Assembly (NCBI GenBank): GCA_945860865.1
Contig: CAMARW010000002.1
Span: 1 to 64,000, forward strand
Length of the DNA: 64,000 nucleotides
Reading direction: 5' to 3'
From: Chitinophaga pinensis
Lineage (GTDB): Bacteria; Bacteroidota; Bacteroidia; UKL13-3
Below the pieces are notes generated by a model. That model saw nothing but the letters and a program-made list of their open reading frames with translations. It made no database searches and was not told where the DNA came from. Shown in pieces: positions 1-12,103 of the stretch. Numbering within the stretch: the stretch's first letter is position 1; each line of letters opens with the position of its first letter. The position numbers and the translations under genes were made by a program.

Positions 1-39
1 TTCGTTCAATTTATCAAGCCAGCTTTTCTTGATTGCCAT
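1..39 (-). CDS. N-terminal fragment of an unidentified protein
   Basis: Reading leftward from an ATG at position 39, thirteen codons (MAIKKSWLDKLNE) run open to the edge of the window, so only the N-terminus is visible. The peptide is basic, amphipathic and starts with a good ATG. It has no signal peptide or recognisable motif. The gene lies about 180 bases downstream of tRNA-Asn on the same strand, but a terminator lies between them, so it probably has its own promoter in the AT-rich 40-114 interval. I do not recognise the family from thirteen residues. Confidence 0.45.
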   Translation of the reverse strand, partial: MAIKKSWLDKLNE

Positions 40-114
40 ATTATTTAATTGTACGTGCAAAAATACAAAAAAAGCTAAAAAAAGAAGCAGCTGCCTTGAC
101 TCGCTAAAAGACAC

Positions 115-139
115 AAAAAAAGCCGACGGACTGTCGGCT
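115..139 (-). terminator. Rho-independent terminator of tRNA-Asn
   Basis: A seven-base stem AGCCGAC/GTCGGCT with a five-base loop is followed on the minus strand by a run of Ts (the A run at 115-120 on the plus strand). It sits directly downstream of the minus-strand tRNA, which it most likely terminates. Confidence 0.8.
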
Positions 140-141
140 TT

Positions 142-218
142 TGGCTCCCTCTCCTGGACTCGAACCAGGGACCCCATGATTAACAGTCATGTGCTCTAAC
201 CAGCTGAGCTAAGAAGGA
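142..218 (-). tRNA. tRNA-Asn (anticodon GTT)
   Basis: On the minus strand the 77-base sequence folds as a complete cloverleaf. The 7-bp acceptor stem is TCCTTCT with AGAGGGA (one G-U pair). The D arm is GCTC/GAGC, the anticodon arm CATGA/TCATG with loop CTGTTAA, and the T arm CCTGG/CCAGG with loop TTCGAGT. The anticodon is GTT, so it reads AAC and AAU. A G discriminator and CCA are encoded. The gene stands alone and is followed by its own terminator. Confidence 0.96.
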
Positions 219-304
219 ATTTATTTCCCTTACGGGGATGCAATGATAGGAATTCATTTTTAATTTCGCAATATTTGCAGCATAAAAATTTAAAAAAAAA
301 TTAC

Positions 305-1243
305 ATGAGTTTATTAGTCGTTGGTAGTGTGGCATTTGACGCCATTGAAACACCGTTTGGAAAAACAGATAAAATTGTTGGAGGGGCTGCTTCCTACATT
401 GCTTTGGCCTCTTCTTACTTTACAAAGGGGTCAAATTTAGTGGCTGTAGTGGGCGAAGATTTCCCTAATGAGTTTATTGAACACCTTAATAAGCATGGGG
501 TAAACACAGAAGGCTTGCAAATTAAAAAGGGCGAAAAGTCTTTCTTCTGGAGTGGTAAATACCATACCGACATGAACTCAAGAGACACCTTGGTTACAGA
601 ACTAAATGTTTTGGGCGATTTTGACCCTATTGTACCAGAAGCGTATCAAGATTGCGAATTTTTGATGCTTGGAAACTTAACGCCAAAAGTACAACAAACT
701 GTTATTGAGCGCTTGCATAAACGCCCTCGACTAATTGTAATGGATACCATGAACTTTTGGATGGAAATTGCATTAGATGATTTAAAGCAAACCTTAAAAA
801 TGGTAGATGTTTTAACCATTAATGATGAAGAAGCGCGTTTACTTTCTGGCGAATATTCTTTGGTAAAAGCAGCTGCTAAAATCCAAGCAATGGGCCCTAA
901 ATTTTTGATTATCAAAAAAGGAGAGAACGGCGCCTTATTGTTTCATGGTAAAGAGGTGTTTTTTGCCCCAGCATTGCCATTAGAGGAAGTGTTTGACCCA
1001 ACAGGTGCAGGTGATACTTTTGCAGGTGGATTTATTGGATACCTAGCTAAAACTGGAGATATCAGTTTTGAGAACATGAAAAATGCAATCATTTATGGTT
1101 CGGCCATGGCCTCTTTCTGCGTAGAAAAATTTGGCACTGAAAGAATCATAGATTTAAGTCAAGAAGAGTTAGACCACCGTATCAACCAATTTAAACAACT
1201 AGTAAGGTTTAATATGGGTGCAAATCTTGCATCTGGCAATTAA
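305..1243 (+). CDS. PfkB-family carbohydrate kinase
   Basis: This 312-residue protein is a ribokinase-like (PfkB) kinase that transfers phosphate from ATP to a sugar or nucleoside, presumably in the cytoplasm. Seen in the sequence: the N-terminal strand LLVVGSVAFDAIETPFG, the glycine pair GGAASYIA that begins the substrate pocket, and the C-terminal signature DPTGAGDTFAGGF near residues 229-241, whose GAGD aspartate is the catalytic base. The upstream ATG at 275 would add ten lysine/asparagine-rich residues that do not fit the family, so I start at 305 where the first beta strand begins. The substrate cannot be read from the sequence; ribokinase, adenosine kinase or fructokinase activity are all possible. 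The gene is monocistronic and ends at a shared terminator facing katG. Confidence 0.9.
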   Translation: MSLLVVGSVAFDAIETPFGKTDKIVGGAASYIALASSYFTKGSNLVAVVGEDFPNEFIEHLNKHGVNTEGLQIKKGEKSFFWSGKYHTDMNSRDTLVTELNVLGDFDPIVPEAYQDCEFLMLGNLTPKVQQTVIERLHKRPRLIVMDTMNFWMEIALDDLKQTLKMVDVLTINDEEARLLSGEYSLVKAAAKIQAMGPKFLIIKKGENGALLFHGKEVFFAPALPLEEVFDPTGAGDTFAGGFIGYLAKTGDISFENMKNAIIYGSAMASFCVEKFGTERIIDLSQEELDHRINQFKQLVRFNMGANLASGN

Positions 1244-1261
1244 TACGTTCTAAAATAATTT

Positions 1262-1302
1262 TAAAAAAAAAGGAGCAAACAGAAATGTTTGCTCCTTTTT
1301 TT
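1262..1302. terminator. Bidirectional terminator between the PfkB gene and katG
   Basis: A 9-bp perfect stem (GGAGCAAAC/GTTTGCTCC) with a six-base loop is flanked by an A run on the left and a T run on the right. It can therefore end transcripts from both converging genes. Confidence 0.88.
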
Positions 1303-1320
1303 GATTAATGCAATTAGAAT

Positions 1321-4641
<3,321 letters not shown>

Positions 4642-4647
4642 ATAGCT

Positions 4648-5004
4648 TTACAGCTTTTTCACAAACTCACTTTTGAGCGCCATGGCGCCAAAACCAGGCA
4701 CCTTACAATCTATATTATGATCGCCAGCAACTAGCCTAATGTTAACCACTTTGGTTCCAACCTTAATGGCTTTAGCAAAACCCTTCACGGGCAGATCTTT
4801 TACAATACTAACAGCATCTCCATCTTGCAACACATTGCCGTGCGCATCTTTCACCAATAATTGGTCTGAACCTAAACTGGCTTCCAAGGCATCCTCTGAA
4901 GGGCTCCACTCATGTGCGCATTCTGGACAAACCATTAGATGGTCCATTGGATAGGTATATTCGCATTTACAAAGCGGGCAAGGCATTATTTTATCATCTG
5001 ACAT
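4648..5004 (-). CDS. PhnA/YjdM-family zinc-ribbon protein
   Basis: This small cytoplasmic protein (118 residues) has an N-terminal zinc ribbon with two CxxC pairs, CPLC near residue 9 and CPEC near residue 31, followed by a PhnA C-terminal domain ([47 protein letters not shown]). The family was named for alkylphosphonate utilisation, but PhnA is not part of the C-P lyase pathway and its role is unresolved. No phosphonate genes are near. The gene converges on oxyR and has its own upstream region facing the pirin gene. Confidence 0.88.
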   Translation of the reverse strand: MSDDKIMPCPLCKCEYTYPMDHLMVCPECAHEWSPSEDALEASLGSDQLLVKDAHGNVLQDGDAVSIVKDLPVKGFAKAIKVGTKVVNIRLVAGDHNIDCKVPGFGAMALKSEFVKKL

Positions 5005-5087
5005 AGGGCGAAGGTGAAGTATTTAATGGCAAAACAAAAACTTATTATTCTTGTAGTAATTATATTGTAGTTCTAATAGGTTAAATT

Positions 5088-5768
5088 ATGCTAAAATCAG
5101 TATTACACAAAGCAGAGACACGCGGTAGCGCCAACCATGGTTGGTTACAAAGCAAACACACTTTTAGCTTTGCCAATTACCACCACCCAGAGCGCATGCA
5201 TTTTGGCGTTCTGCGCGTTTTAAACGACGATTACGTGGCGCCAGGCATGGGGTTTGGCAAACATCCGCATGATAATATGGAAATTATTTCCATACCGCTC
5301 GAGGGCGATTTGGAACACCAAGATAGCATGGGCAATACCTCAGTAATTAAAAACGGCGATGTACAGATAATGAGTGCTGGAACGGGCATTACCCACAGCG
5401 AATACAATAATAGTAAAACCGAGGCTGTTAAATTTTTACAGATTTGGGTATTTCCCAATCAAAGAAACGTAACACCCAGGTACCAACAAATTAGCTTAAA
5501 TAAAGCAGATAGAATAAATAAATTTCAGCAAATAATCTCCCCATCTCCAGAAGATGAAGGATTATGGATGCACCAAAATGCTTGGTTCTATTTAGGTGAT
5601 TTAAGCATAGGTTCAACCCAAAACTATCAAATAAAAGGCCAAGTTCAGGTGGCAGATTTTATGCTATCCGAGAGAGATGGATTGGGTTTGTGGGATTTTG
5701 AAACCATTAGTTTTGTTGCCACAACTGATACACAGTTATTGCTTATGGAAGTTCCCTTGGAATTGTAA
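5088..5768 (+). CDS. Pirin-family cupin protein
   Basis: This 226-residue protein has a bicupin pirin fold. The N-terminal metal site is visible as GKHPHDNMEI (two His) and later THSE (His and Glu), the four ligands found in pirins, some of which have quercetin dioxygenase activity. The opening SANHGWLQSKHTFSFANYHHPE is cited here only by its ends, SANHGW and YHHPE, which are pirin hallmarks. The protein is probably cytoplasmic, since no signal peptide is present. Its last 33 bases overlap the 3' end of the converging ClC gene. The family contains both enzymes and transcription cofactors, so a specific reaction cannot be given. Confidence 0.9.
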   Translation: MLKSVLHKAETRGSANHGWLQSKHTFSFANYHHPERMHFGVLRVLNDDYVAPGMGFGKHPHDNMEIISIPLEGDLEHQDSMGNTSVIKNGDVQIMSAGTGITHSEYNNSKTEAVKFLQIWVFPNQRNVTPRYQQISLNKADRINKFQQIISPSPEDEGLWMHQNAWFYLGDLSIGSTQNYQIKGQVQVADFMLSERDGLGLWDFETISFVATTDTQLLLMEVPLEL

Positions 5769-6977
5769 AATCTTTTGATAATATTTTCGCTTGATGTTTC
5801 CCATAGGATGCGCACTATAAATTCCGGTAAAACCAGAAAACATAAATGCCATAGTACAAGCTAAAAGTAGGTAAAAGAATATATTAAATCCAAACAATTC
5901 GGCGCCCATTATAATGGAAGAAACTGGCGCATTACTAGCACCTGCAAAAACTGCAATTAAGCCCAAGGCGGCTAACAAAGAGATAGGCAATGGTAAAACC
6001 CAAACAAGCACACTCCCCAGCGTAGCGCCTATAAAAAATAATGGCGTAACCTCACCCCCTTTAAACCCCGCAGTAAGAGTAATTACCGTTAGCAGAATTT
6101 TTAATAAAAAGTAATAAGCAGGCTGTGACTCATTAAAAGATGCTACAATGGTATAGATACCTAAACCTGTTAAATTAGGCACCTCAAGCAGCATAACCAA
6201 TGAAAGTACTATGAATGCACCTAAAATAATTCGCAAGTAATTATTTTGAATTGAGCCAAATAACTTTGCAGAGATTAGGTTTAAACGCACAAAAACCTGT
6301 GCTGCCAAACCAAAAAAAACGCCTGCTATGGCAACATTAATAAGAACGGGAAAAGAAAAAATTGGCAATGCAACAGGCGGAAATTGCGTGTGCACTGCAC
6401 CCCAAAATAAACAAGTATAATGTGCCACAAAAGCGGCGAGTAAAGTAGGTAAAACAGATTCTTTAACTTGGTTTTTAGCCCATAAAAACTCAAATGCAAA
6501 AATAAAGCCTGCCCAAGGAGTACCAAAAATTGAAGCAAAACCAGCGCTAATACCCACCAATAAAAATAAACGCTTGTCAGTTTCATCCAATTTAAATAGA
6601 CGAGCCAAAACACTTGCCATAGAGCCGCCCATTTGAACAGCTGTGCCTTCTCTACCAGCAGAGCCGCCAAACAGATGTGTGAGCACTGTACCTATAAAAA
6701 TAAGCGGTGCCATTTTCCAAGAAACAGACTTGTTTGTTTGCGCGTATGACCAAATTAAAAGATTACTTCCTGCTGCCGATTCTTTACCCCAATTTAAATA
6801 CAAATACTGAATAATAATGCCAGCAAGTGGCAAAAAGTAAACCAGCTGTATTTGATTAGCTCTAAGGGCAGTTGCCCAGTTTAAAGTACCTAGAAAAAAC
6901 GCAGATAAAGATCCAATAAAAACGGAGGTCAATATTACGACTGCTAAAACCTTAAAATATTTACCTAAATCAGTCAA
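5736..6977 (-). CDS. ClC-family chloride channel or chloride/proton antiporter
   Basis: This polytopic inner-membrane protein has 413 residues. The ClC selectivity motifs are visible: GGSAGREGTAVQMGG, with the gating glutamate at residue 110, and KGGEVTPLFFIGATLG in the second half, corresponding to the GxFxP region. The GSGIP loop is less conserved, reading AAGSNLLI. There is no CBS pair at the C-terminus, so it resembles the short prokaryotic type. Whether it is a channel or an exchanger cannot be settled here. It ends inside the 3' end of the pirin gene on the other strand. Confidence 0.9.
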   Translation of the reverse strand: MTDLGKYFKVLAVVILTSVFIGSLSAFFLGTLNWATALRANQIQLVYFLPLAGIIIQYLYLNWGKESAAGSNLLIWSYAQTNKSVSWKMAPLIFIGTVLTHLFGGSAGREGTAVQMGGSMASVLARLFKLDETDKRLFLLVGISAGFASIFGTPWAGFIFAFEFLWAKNQVKESVLPTLLAAFVAHYTCLFWGAVHTQFPPVALPIFSFPVLINVAIAGVFFGLAAQVFVRLNLISAKLFGSIQNNYLRIILGAFIVLSLVMLLEVPNLTGLGIYTIVASFNESQPAYYFLLKILLTVITLTAGFKGGEVTPLFFIGATLGSVLVWVLPLPISLLAALGLIAVFAGASNAPVSSIIMGAELFGFNIFFYLLLACTMAFMFSGFTGIYSAHPMGNIKRKYYQKILQFQGNFHKQ

Positions 6978-7081
6978 TTTTTATGTTTGATTTGCTACTA
7001 AATGGTATGCAATCGTTAGAGGATAATTGGCAGTTTAAACCAAGCAGATAACACCTAAAAATTAAGCGCAATGCTGCGAGC

Positions 7082-7525
7082 TTAAAACCTAATTAGGGGA
7101 ACGTTCCAAGGAATTCTAGACAAAACTAAAACCAAGCCAAGGGCATAAAAAATTAAACTGCGCTTATGTTTATCTAAATCTGCATATGCTTTCTTTGAGC
7201 GGATACGTCCAATTTGAATTAAAGCTACAGCAATAATCATGGTTAAAGGATGTTCAATTAAAATAAATCTCACTGCTTTATCTTTCATAGAAGCACCCAT
7301 ATTGCTAAGGGCTGCTTGCACATTTGGACTAACAAACCAAAGGATGATTCCGAGTAAAAGCATGGTGTGGGCCGCGGCAACTAGCAAAGCACCCGCTGTT
7401 TTGTCGCTTTTGGTATAAGTAGATCCTCCACTAACACCCATAACAGCCTTAAAAATAGCATACAAAGCAGCTGCAAGGAAGAACCAACGAACTAAATTGT
7501 GAATAGATAGTAATAAATCGTACAT
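7082..7525 (-). CDS. Four-helix integral membrane protein, possibly haem-binding
   Basis: This 147-residue protein has four hydrophobic segments, near residues 8-28, 43-65, 92-108 and 122-140. Histidines lie in or next to three of them (LSIHNLVRW, AAAHTMLLL, EHPLTMI). That layout recalls small b-type cytochromes, but no haem has been shown and I do not recognise a characterised homologue. I prefer the ATG at 7525 because the next upstream ATG (7543) adds only six polar residues. The gene stands alone, between the ClC gene and comEC. Confidence 0.7.
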   Translation of the reverse strand: MYDLLLSIHNLVRWFFLAAALYAIFKAVMGVSGGSTYTKSDKTAGALLVAAAHTMLLLGIILWFVSPNVQAALSNMGASMKDKAVRFILIEHPLTMIIAVALIQIGRIRSKKAYADLDKHKRSLIFYALGLVLVLSRIPWNVPLIRF

Positions 7526-7598
7526 AGTGTTTTTTTGTTTCAAAGCTAAGTAATCAGTATCTTAAGTCAAATATTATTTTTAATTAATTCTGTAAAAC

Positions 7599-9647
7599 AT
7601 GCATAGCTTTTGGCAACAAATGCCTTTTGTACGAATTTTATTTGCCTTTCTGATTGGCGTAATCGGTTCAGATATTTTAACCATAAGCACTGAATATATT
7701 GCTATTGCTGGGTTATTGGGACTTATTTCATTGAAAATTGAAAGTCGTTTTTCAACCAAAATACATTCTCCCTTAGGGGCAGGTTTACTCTATTTTTCCC
7801 TATTTATTTGCCTAGGTAGCCTTTGTTTAAACCTGCAAAAAACTAGGTTGAATAGTCAACACTTTAGCACAAAAACAAACCAAGTGCTTTTGGTTCAAAT
7901 TACGCAAAAACCACAGCTAACAAAAACAGGATGGAAGGCTGAATCTGCAATTATAGCTGACCTTTCCAGCGATTTAAAAACAGGGAACAGCCAAGGAAAA
8001 ATAATCCTATTTGGCAAAACTAATCCTTTGTTACCTTCGGGCTATGGCAACCAATTTTTAATTAAATCAGGTATTCAAGAAATTGTTTCCAATAACAATC
8101 CTGGCGGATTTGATTATAAAACCTACATGTTAAGAAAAGGGATTTATTACCAATGCTTTATAAACGAAAAAAACGCTCAGTTATACAAAGAAAACCAAGG
8201 AAACTTATGGATGCAAAAGGTCTTTAAATTTCAAGATTATATTCATTTTTGTTTAGGTCAAAACCTATTGGGTAAAAATGAAATTGCTATTGCTGAAGCG
8301 CTGTTATATGGTTATGATAAAGAGATTGACGACGAAATAAGCGATGCCTACAGCAAAACTGGAACTTTGCATGTATTAGCGGTAAGCGGCATGCATGTTG
8401 GCTTAATTTTTATGCTATTACGCTGGCTATTAACCCCTGTTTTAAATCTGCCCAAAGGTAAGATTTGGGTAGCTATTTTGCAGCTATTGGGCATCTGGAT
8501 TTATGCGGTATTATGTGGCTTATCTCCCTCTATTTTGAGAGCTTGCGTAATGTTTAGCTTTGTAATAATTGGCAAGCAAATTAACCGAAGCAGCAATCCA
8601 TTTAACAGTTTAAGTGCCGCTGGATTTTTTCTCTTAATTCTCAATCCATTTATGATTTACAATGTTGGTTTTCAATTAAGTTTTGCGGCAGTTGCGGGCA
8701 TCCTTGGATTTTATCCCTATCTTAATTTACTCGTTCAATTTAAGCACCATTTTACTAACGAAATATGGAAAATAATTGTCATTTCCTTAGCGGCTCAAAC
8801 ATTAACTTTACCCATTAGCATCTATTATTTTCATCAGTTTCCAAATTACTTTTTAATTGCTAATCTCATTATTATTCCGCTTAGCACAATTATTATTTAT
8901 GGTGGCATAATTTTACTTTTGGTTTCACCCATCCCAATCTTAGCTTCTTGGGTTGGCTATGGTGTAAGTAAATTAATAACATTAACCTCAGGCATAACTT
9001 TATTTATGGCCCAATTACCTTATTCTTCCATAGACAAAATTGTTTGGAATGCACCCATAATAGTGGCCTACTACCTTACCGGAATTGCCCTAATTCATTA
9101 TTTTTCGGATAGAAATATAATGGCATTGAAAAGCATCCTAATTATTTGGGCCGCCATTGCCCTATTTGGCCTGAACCAAACTTACCAGCAAGCTAACACA
9201 CACAAATTATCCTTGTATGCTAGTAATAAAAGCTTAGTATTTCAAATACACCATGCGCATACCTTACAGATTTGGTATAGAGGAAAAAATTCAGTTCAAT
9301 TTAAAGAAAAATTGGTTCAGCCTTATACCCTTTGCTACCCAGTAAATAAAGAAATTTGGAACCCAATAGACAGCCATAATTATTTTTTAGCCTTGAACCC
9401 AAACAAGCATCTATACCTCTTGCAAGAAAGCGCCCTGCCTTTCGGCAAGAACATGGATATTCTCTTCATTTCAGGCAAAAAAAAACAAGATTTAGATAAA
9501 ATAATTCGGTTCAATAACATAAAAAAAGTGGTTTTGAACGCAGATGTACCTTATTACAAAAAGAACGATTACCTAAAAATATTGCGAAAAAGTAAAATTC
9601 CTTTTCATGACGTAGCAGAAAATGGCGTCTTTGAATTATTATTGTAG
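7599..9647 (+). CDS. comEC: ComEC/Rec2-family DNA uptake channel
   Basis: This 682-residue polytopic protein belongs to the ComEC family, which carries single-stranded DNA through the inner membrane during natural transformation. Seen: N-terminal transmembrane helices, a DUF4131-like beta region (about residues 100-200), and the competence-domain signature GTLHVLAVSGMHVGLIF near residue 257, followed by many transmembrane segments to about residue 510. The remaining 170 residues show no metallo-beta-lactamase motif (HxHxDH), so this is a short ComEC lacking the nuclease-like domain of Gram-positive forms. The stop codon lies 2 bases before the start of the next gene, suggesting co-transcription. 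Confidence 0.92.
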   Translation: MHSFWQQMPFVRILFAFLIGVIGSDILTISTEYIAIAGLLGLISLKIESRFSTKIHSPLGAGLLYFSLFICLGSLCLNLQKTRLNSQHFSTKTNQVLLVQITQKPQLTKTGWKAESAIIADLSSDLKTGNSQGKIILFGKTNPLLPSGYGNQFLIKSGIQEIVSNNNPGGFDYKTYMLRKGIYYQCFINEKNAQLYKENQGNLWMQKVFKFQDYIHFCLGQNLLGKNEIAIAEALLYGYDKEIDDEISDAYSKTGTLHVLAVSGMHVGLIFMLLRWLLTPVLNLPKGKIWVAILQLLGIWIYAVLCGLSPSILRACVMFSFVIIGKQINRSSNPFNSLSAAGFFLLILNPFMIYNVGFQLSFAAVAGILGFYPYLNLLVQFKHHFTNEIWKIIVISLAAQTLTLPISIYYFHQFPNYFLIANLIIIPLSTIIIYGGIILLLVSPIPILASWVGYGVSKLITLTSGITLFMAQLPYSSIDKIVWNAPIIVAYYLTGIALIHYFSDRNIMALKSILIIWAAIALFGLNQTYQQANTHKLSLYASNKSLVFQIHHAHTLQIWYRGKNSVQFKEKLVQPYTLCYPVNKEIWNPIDSHNYFLALNPNKHLYLLQESALPFGKNMDILFISGKKKQDLDKIIRFNNIKKVVLNADVPYYKKNDYLKILRKSKIPFHDVAENGVFELLL

Positions 9648-9649
9648 TA

Positions 9650-10426
9650 ATGGAATCGTTAGTTTTATATGAAGTAATTGATAGGGTTGGTTACCTTACT
9701 TTGAACAGACCAGAAAAAAGAAATGCCTTGAGCTATTCTTTTGTGCAGGAAATTAAAAAGGCACTTAAGTTGGCAGAGCAAGATAGCCTTTGTAAAGTTA
9801 TTGTTATTAAAGCCAATGGCGAAGCTTTTTGCTCTGGCGCAGATTTAGCATCATTGCAGCAGTTGCAAAACAATACTTACGAAGAAAATTTAGCCGATAG
9901 CAAGCACCTAGCTGAACTCTATTTGCAGATTTATCAGAGCAAAAAAATTATTATTTCATTAGTGGAAGGCGCGGCTTTCGCAGGTGGTTGCGGATTAGCT
10001 ACTATATGTGATTTTTGCTTTGCAAATGTGGATGCTAAATTCGCTTATACAGAAGTTAAAATTGGATTTATTCCTGCCATTGTAATGGTTTTTCTATTGC
10101 GCATGGTTGGCGAAAAAATTGCTCGAAAAATACTTCTAACTGGAGAGGTTTTTAATGCAGAAAAAGCACTTGAATTTGGCATTATTACTGGCATTAATAA
10201 ACCCGAAACAATTGCAGAAGAAGTGCATCAATTTGCGGTAAAACTTTGTAATACAACATCCGCACAAAGTATTGCTACTACAAAAGAAATGTTAGCTAAA
10301 GTTCCTGAACTTACTTTATTAGAGGCTATTGATTATGCTACCAATATGAACGCCCATGCCAGGGCATCTGATGATTGCAAAAAAGGCATAAGCGCCTTTT
10401 TAAATAAAGAAAAGTTGTCATGGTAA
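9650..10426 (+). CDS. Enoyl-CoA hydratase/isomerase (crotonase superfamily)
   Basis: This cytoplasmic 258-residue crotonase-fold enzyme acts on acyl-CoA thioesters. Seen: CSGADL and AGGCGLATICD, which build the oxyanion hole, and YTEVKIGFIPAIV, which supplies the second acid/base glutamate. The first catalytic glutamate position of classical crotonase (GGGCEL) is glycine here (GGCGL). That one-glutamate pattern, with the PAIV motif, resembles methylglutaconyl-CoA hydratases of leucine breakdown more than general enoyl-CoA hydratases. The assignment is inference. It is translationally linked to comEC upstream and overlaps the next gene by 7 bases. Confidence 0.88.
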   Translation: MESLVLYEVIDRVGYLTLNRPEKRNALSYSFVQEIKKALKLAEQDSLCKVIVIKANGEAFCSGADLASLQQLQNNTYEENLADSKHLAELYLQIYQSKKIIISLVEGAAFAGGCGLATICDFCFANVDAKFAYTEVKIGFIPAIVMVFLLRMVGEKIARKILLTGEVFNAEKALEFGIITGINKPETIAEEVHQFAVKLCNTTSAQSIATTKEMLAKVPELTLLEAIDYATNMNAHARASDDCKKGISAFLNKEKLSW

Positions 10427-11124
10427 AAAAAGCTGTTTTAATAAATTTTCTATTGCTCATCACTTCAGGAGCTTTTGCGCAATCTATTATAAAAGAAGGT
10501 AAAATATTATTTGACATCAGTTACAAAAATTTACCGCCAGCAATGCTTAGAAACGAACACATGCTTCCACATGATGCCAGTTTTTACTTTAAAGAAGAAA
10601 AAACACGAATGGAAATGGGCATTAGTGGTATGGGTAAAAACAGCACCATACACAATGATAGCACGACTAAAAATACCGTTTTGTTAAATATTAAAGGTAA
10701 GAAATTTGCCCTTATTAAATCGGATAGTGAAATGACTGAGGTGCGCAAAAGCATGGCAATTTCTGATAGCAGTAAAAAGTTTGTTAGTGTTAAACTGGTG
10801 GATGAATTTAAAAAGATAACTGATTTAAATTGCCAAAAAGCGATTATACTAAAAAGTGTGAATGGTGTTATGCAAGAATCTAGCTGTTGGTTTACCAGAG
10901 AAATACCACCTTACAATACAAAAAACGACCCCAACCTAAAGGATATTCCTGGGTTTTTGATGCAATACAACTTAGAGGAAAATGGCATAAGTATGACCAT
11001 GACGGTTAAGTTGGTGATGCGAATGATGTTAGAGGATAGTTTCTTTGAAATTCCGCTAGGTTATCAATTGGTAAACGAAGAAGAACTCAACCGAATTTTA
11101 ATGGTAATGCAAAACGAAAGATAA
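10420..11124 (+). CDS. Secreted or periplasmic protein of unknown function
   Basis: This 234-residue protein has a clear signal peptide (MVKKAVLINFLLLITSGAFAQ, cleavage near residue 21). The mature part is mixed beta, with FDISYKN early, FYFKEEKTRMEM and CQKAIIL later, and a single Cys pair. The layout is reminiscent of DUF4412/GLPGLI-type Bacteroidota proteins, but I cannot confirm that by eye. The start overlaps the crotonase stop (ATGGTAA), so the two are translationally coupled. It ends 1 base before the 3' end of the converging regulator gene. No function is proposed. Confidence 0.75.
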   Translation: MVKKAVLINFLLLITSGAFAQSIIKEGKILFDISYKNLPPAMLRNEHMLPHDASFYFKEEKTRMEMGISGMGKNSTIHNDSTTKNTVLLNIKGKKFALIKSDSEMTEVRKSMAISDSSKKFVSVKLVDEFKKITDLNCQKAIILKSVNGVMQESSCWFTREIPPYNTKNDPNLKDIPGFLMQYNLEENGISMTMTVKLVMRMMLEDSFFEIPLGYQLVNEEELNRILMVMQNER

Positions 11125-11125
11125 A

Positions 11126-12040
11126 CTAGTTTACCCTCGAATAAAGATCTGATATGCTGCTAATTGAATCTAAATAAGTAATAAAATCTTTGAGCGTATC
11201 TATTAATACAACATTACCACATTTTTCTATATTGCTTCCAGAAAATTGAACCCCAGTAAGAATGATATTACTCTGAGGCCATGTTTCCGACAAAAATTCA
11301 ATAAATGCTTGTTTGTCTAAATCGGGTTGTGCTATGGTCATCATTGTTACAAGATAATGCGGATTTTCTTTCCCGAAGGCATCTCGTAAATCAACTAAAG
11401 GAATCTCTTGCCCTAAATATAAAACTTCATGTCCGCGGCTACGAATGAGATAATTTGCAAAAAGTAAGCCAAGCGAATGCCTTTCACTCTCGGGCAAAAA
11501 CAATAAAAATTTACGTTGAGAACTATTGTATTTGCCAACTTGCCCATCAATGGCTACATACATTTTCTGGCTGATGATATTAGAAACAAAATGCTCGTGT
11601 GAAGGCAAAATACATCCTACTTGCCACAATAAACCTACTTCATTAAAAAAAGGAAACACAATGTGCATAAAGGTATGCTCCATGCCATATTGTAAAATAT
11701 ATGTATTGAGCAATTTATGAAAACCAGTTTCATCAAAACTCATCATTGCCGAAATGAATGAGCGAATATGGATTTTATACTCTGTAGCATGTTGCCCCAG
11801 GTGCATCACTTTTTCAGCAATTTCGTTGGTAGTTAATTTGGCTATTTCAGAAATCTTGTACCCATTTTCATTCAGTGCACTAATGCTTAGTAAAGTTTTT
11901 AAGTCAGCATCGGTGTAATACCGTATATTCGTGTCGCTTCGTTTGGGTATAACAATTCCATAGCGTTGCTCCCATATACGCAAAGTATGACTTTTAACAC
12001 CCGTAATTGCCTCAATATCTTTGATCGAAAATGTTCCCAA
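11126..12040 (-). CDS. CarH-type MerR regulator with B12-binding domain
   Basis: This 304-residue protein has three parts: a MerR-type DNA-binding domain (residues 1-70, SHTLRIWEQRYG), a helical cap (about 85-170) and a Rossmann cobalamin domain (about 175-300). The cap has Trp139 and the Glu149-His150 pair, the same W-x9-EH spacing that shields the upper axial ligand in CarH photoreceptors. The cobalamin loop reads ERHSLG, keeping His188 as the lower ligand although the usual Asp is Glu. It therefore probably binds adenosylcobalamin and represses in the dark, with light releasing it; that is inference from the family. The start is TTG: no in-frame ATG lies between the upstream stop and it. 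It is divergent from an SDR gene. Confidence 0.86.
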   Translation of the reverse strand: MGTFSIKDIEAITGVKSHTLRIWEQRYGIVIPKRSDTNIRYYTDADLKTLLSISALNENGYKISEIAKLTTNEIAEKVMHLGQHATEYKIHIRSFISAMMSFDETGFHKLLNTYILQYGMEHTFMHIVFPFFNEVGLLWQVGCILPSHEHFVSNIISQKMYVAIDGQVGKYNSSQRKFLLFLPESERHSLGLLFANYLIRSRGHEVLYLGQEIPLVDLRDAFGKENPHYLVTMMTIAQPDLDKQAFIEFLSETWPQSNIILTGVQFSGSNIEKCGNVVLIDTLKDFITYLDSISSISDLYSRVN

Positions 12041-12103
12041 AATAATTTCATTAAAAACTTAAACTAATAACATTGTGCACTTAAATTTGTTTTAAATAAC
12101 ATC
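12041..12103. promoter_or_regulatory. Divergent promoter region of the CarH-type regulator and SDR gene
   Basis: This 63-base spacer holds a Bacteroidota -7 element TAAATTTG at 12082-12089 for the SDR gene, 14 bases before its ATG. Two direct repeats of ACTTAAA (12057-12063 and 12079-12085) lie exactly 22 bases apart, two DNA turns, and the second overlaps the -7 element. They are reasonable candidate operators for the tetrameric regulator encoded to the left; this has not been shown. Confidence 0.5.

Noticed and set aside
7599-9647. A C-terminal metallo-beta-lactamase domain in ComEC.
   Set aside because: No HxHxDH or equivalent motif in residues 510-682.
10420-11124. Assignment to a named GLPGLI or DUF4412 family.
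   Set aside because: The general layout is similar, but I see no motif that decides, so I left it as unknown.
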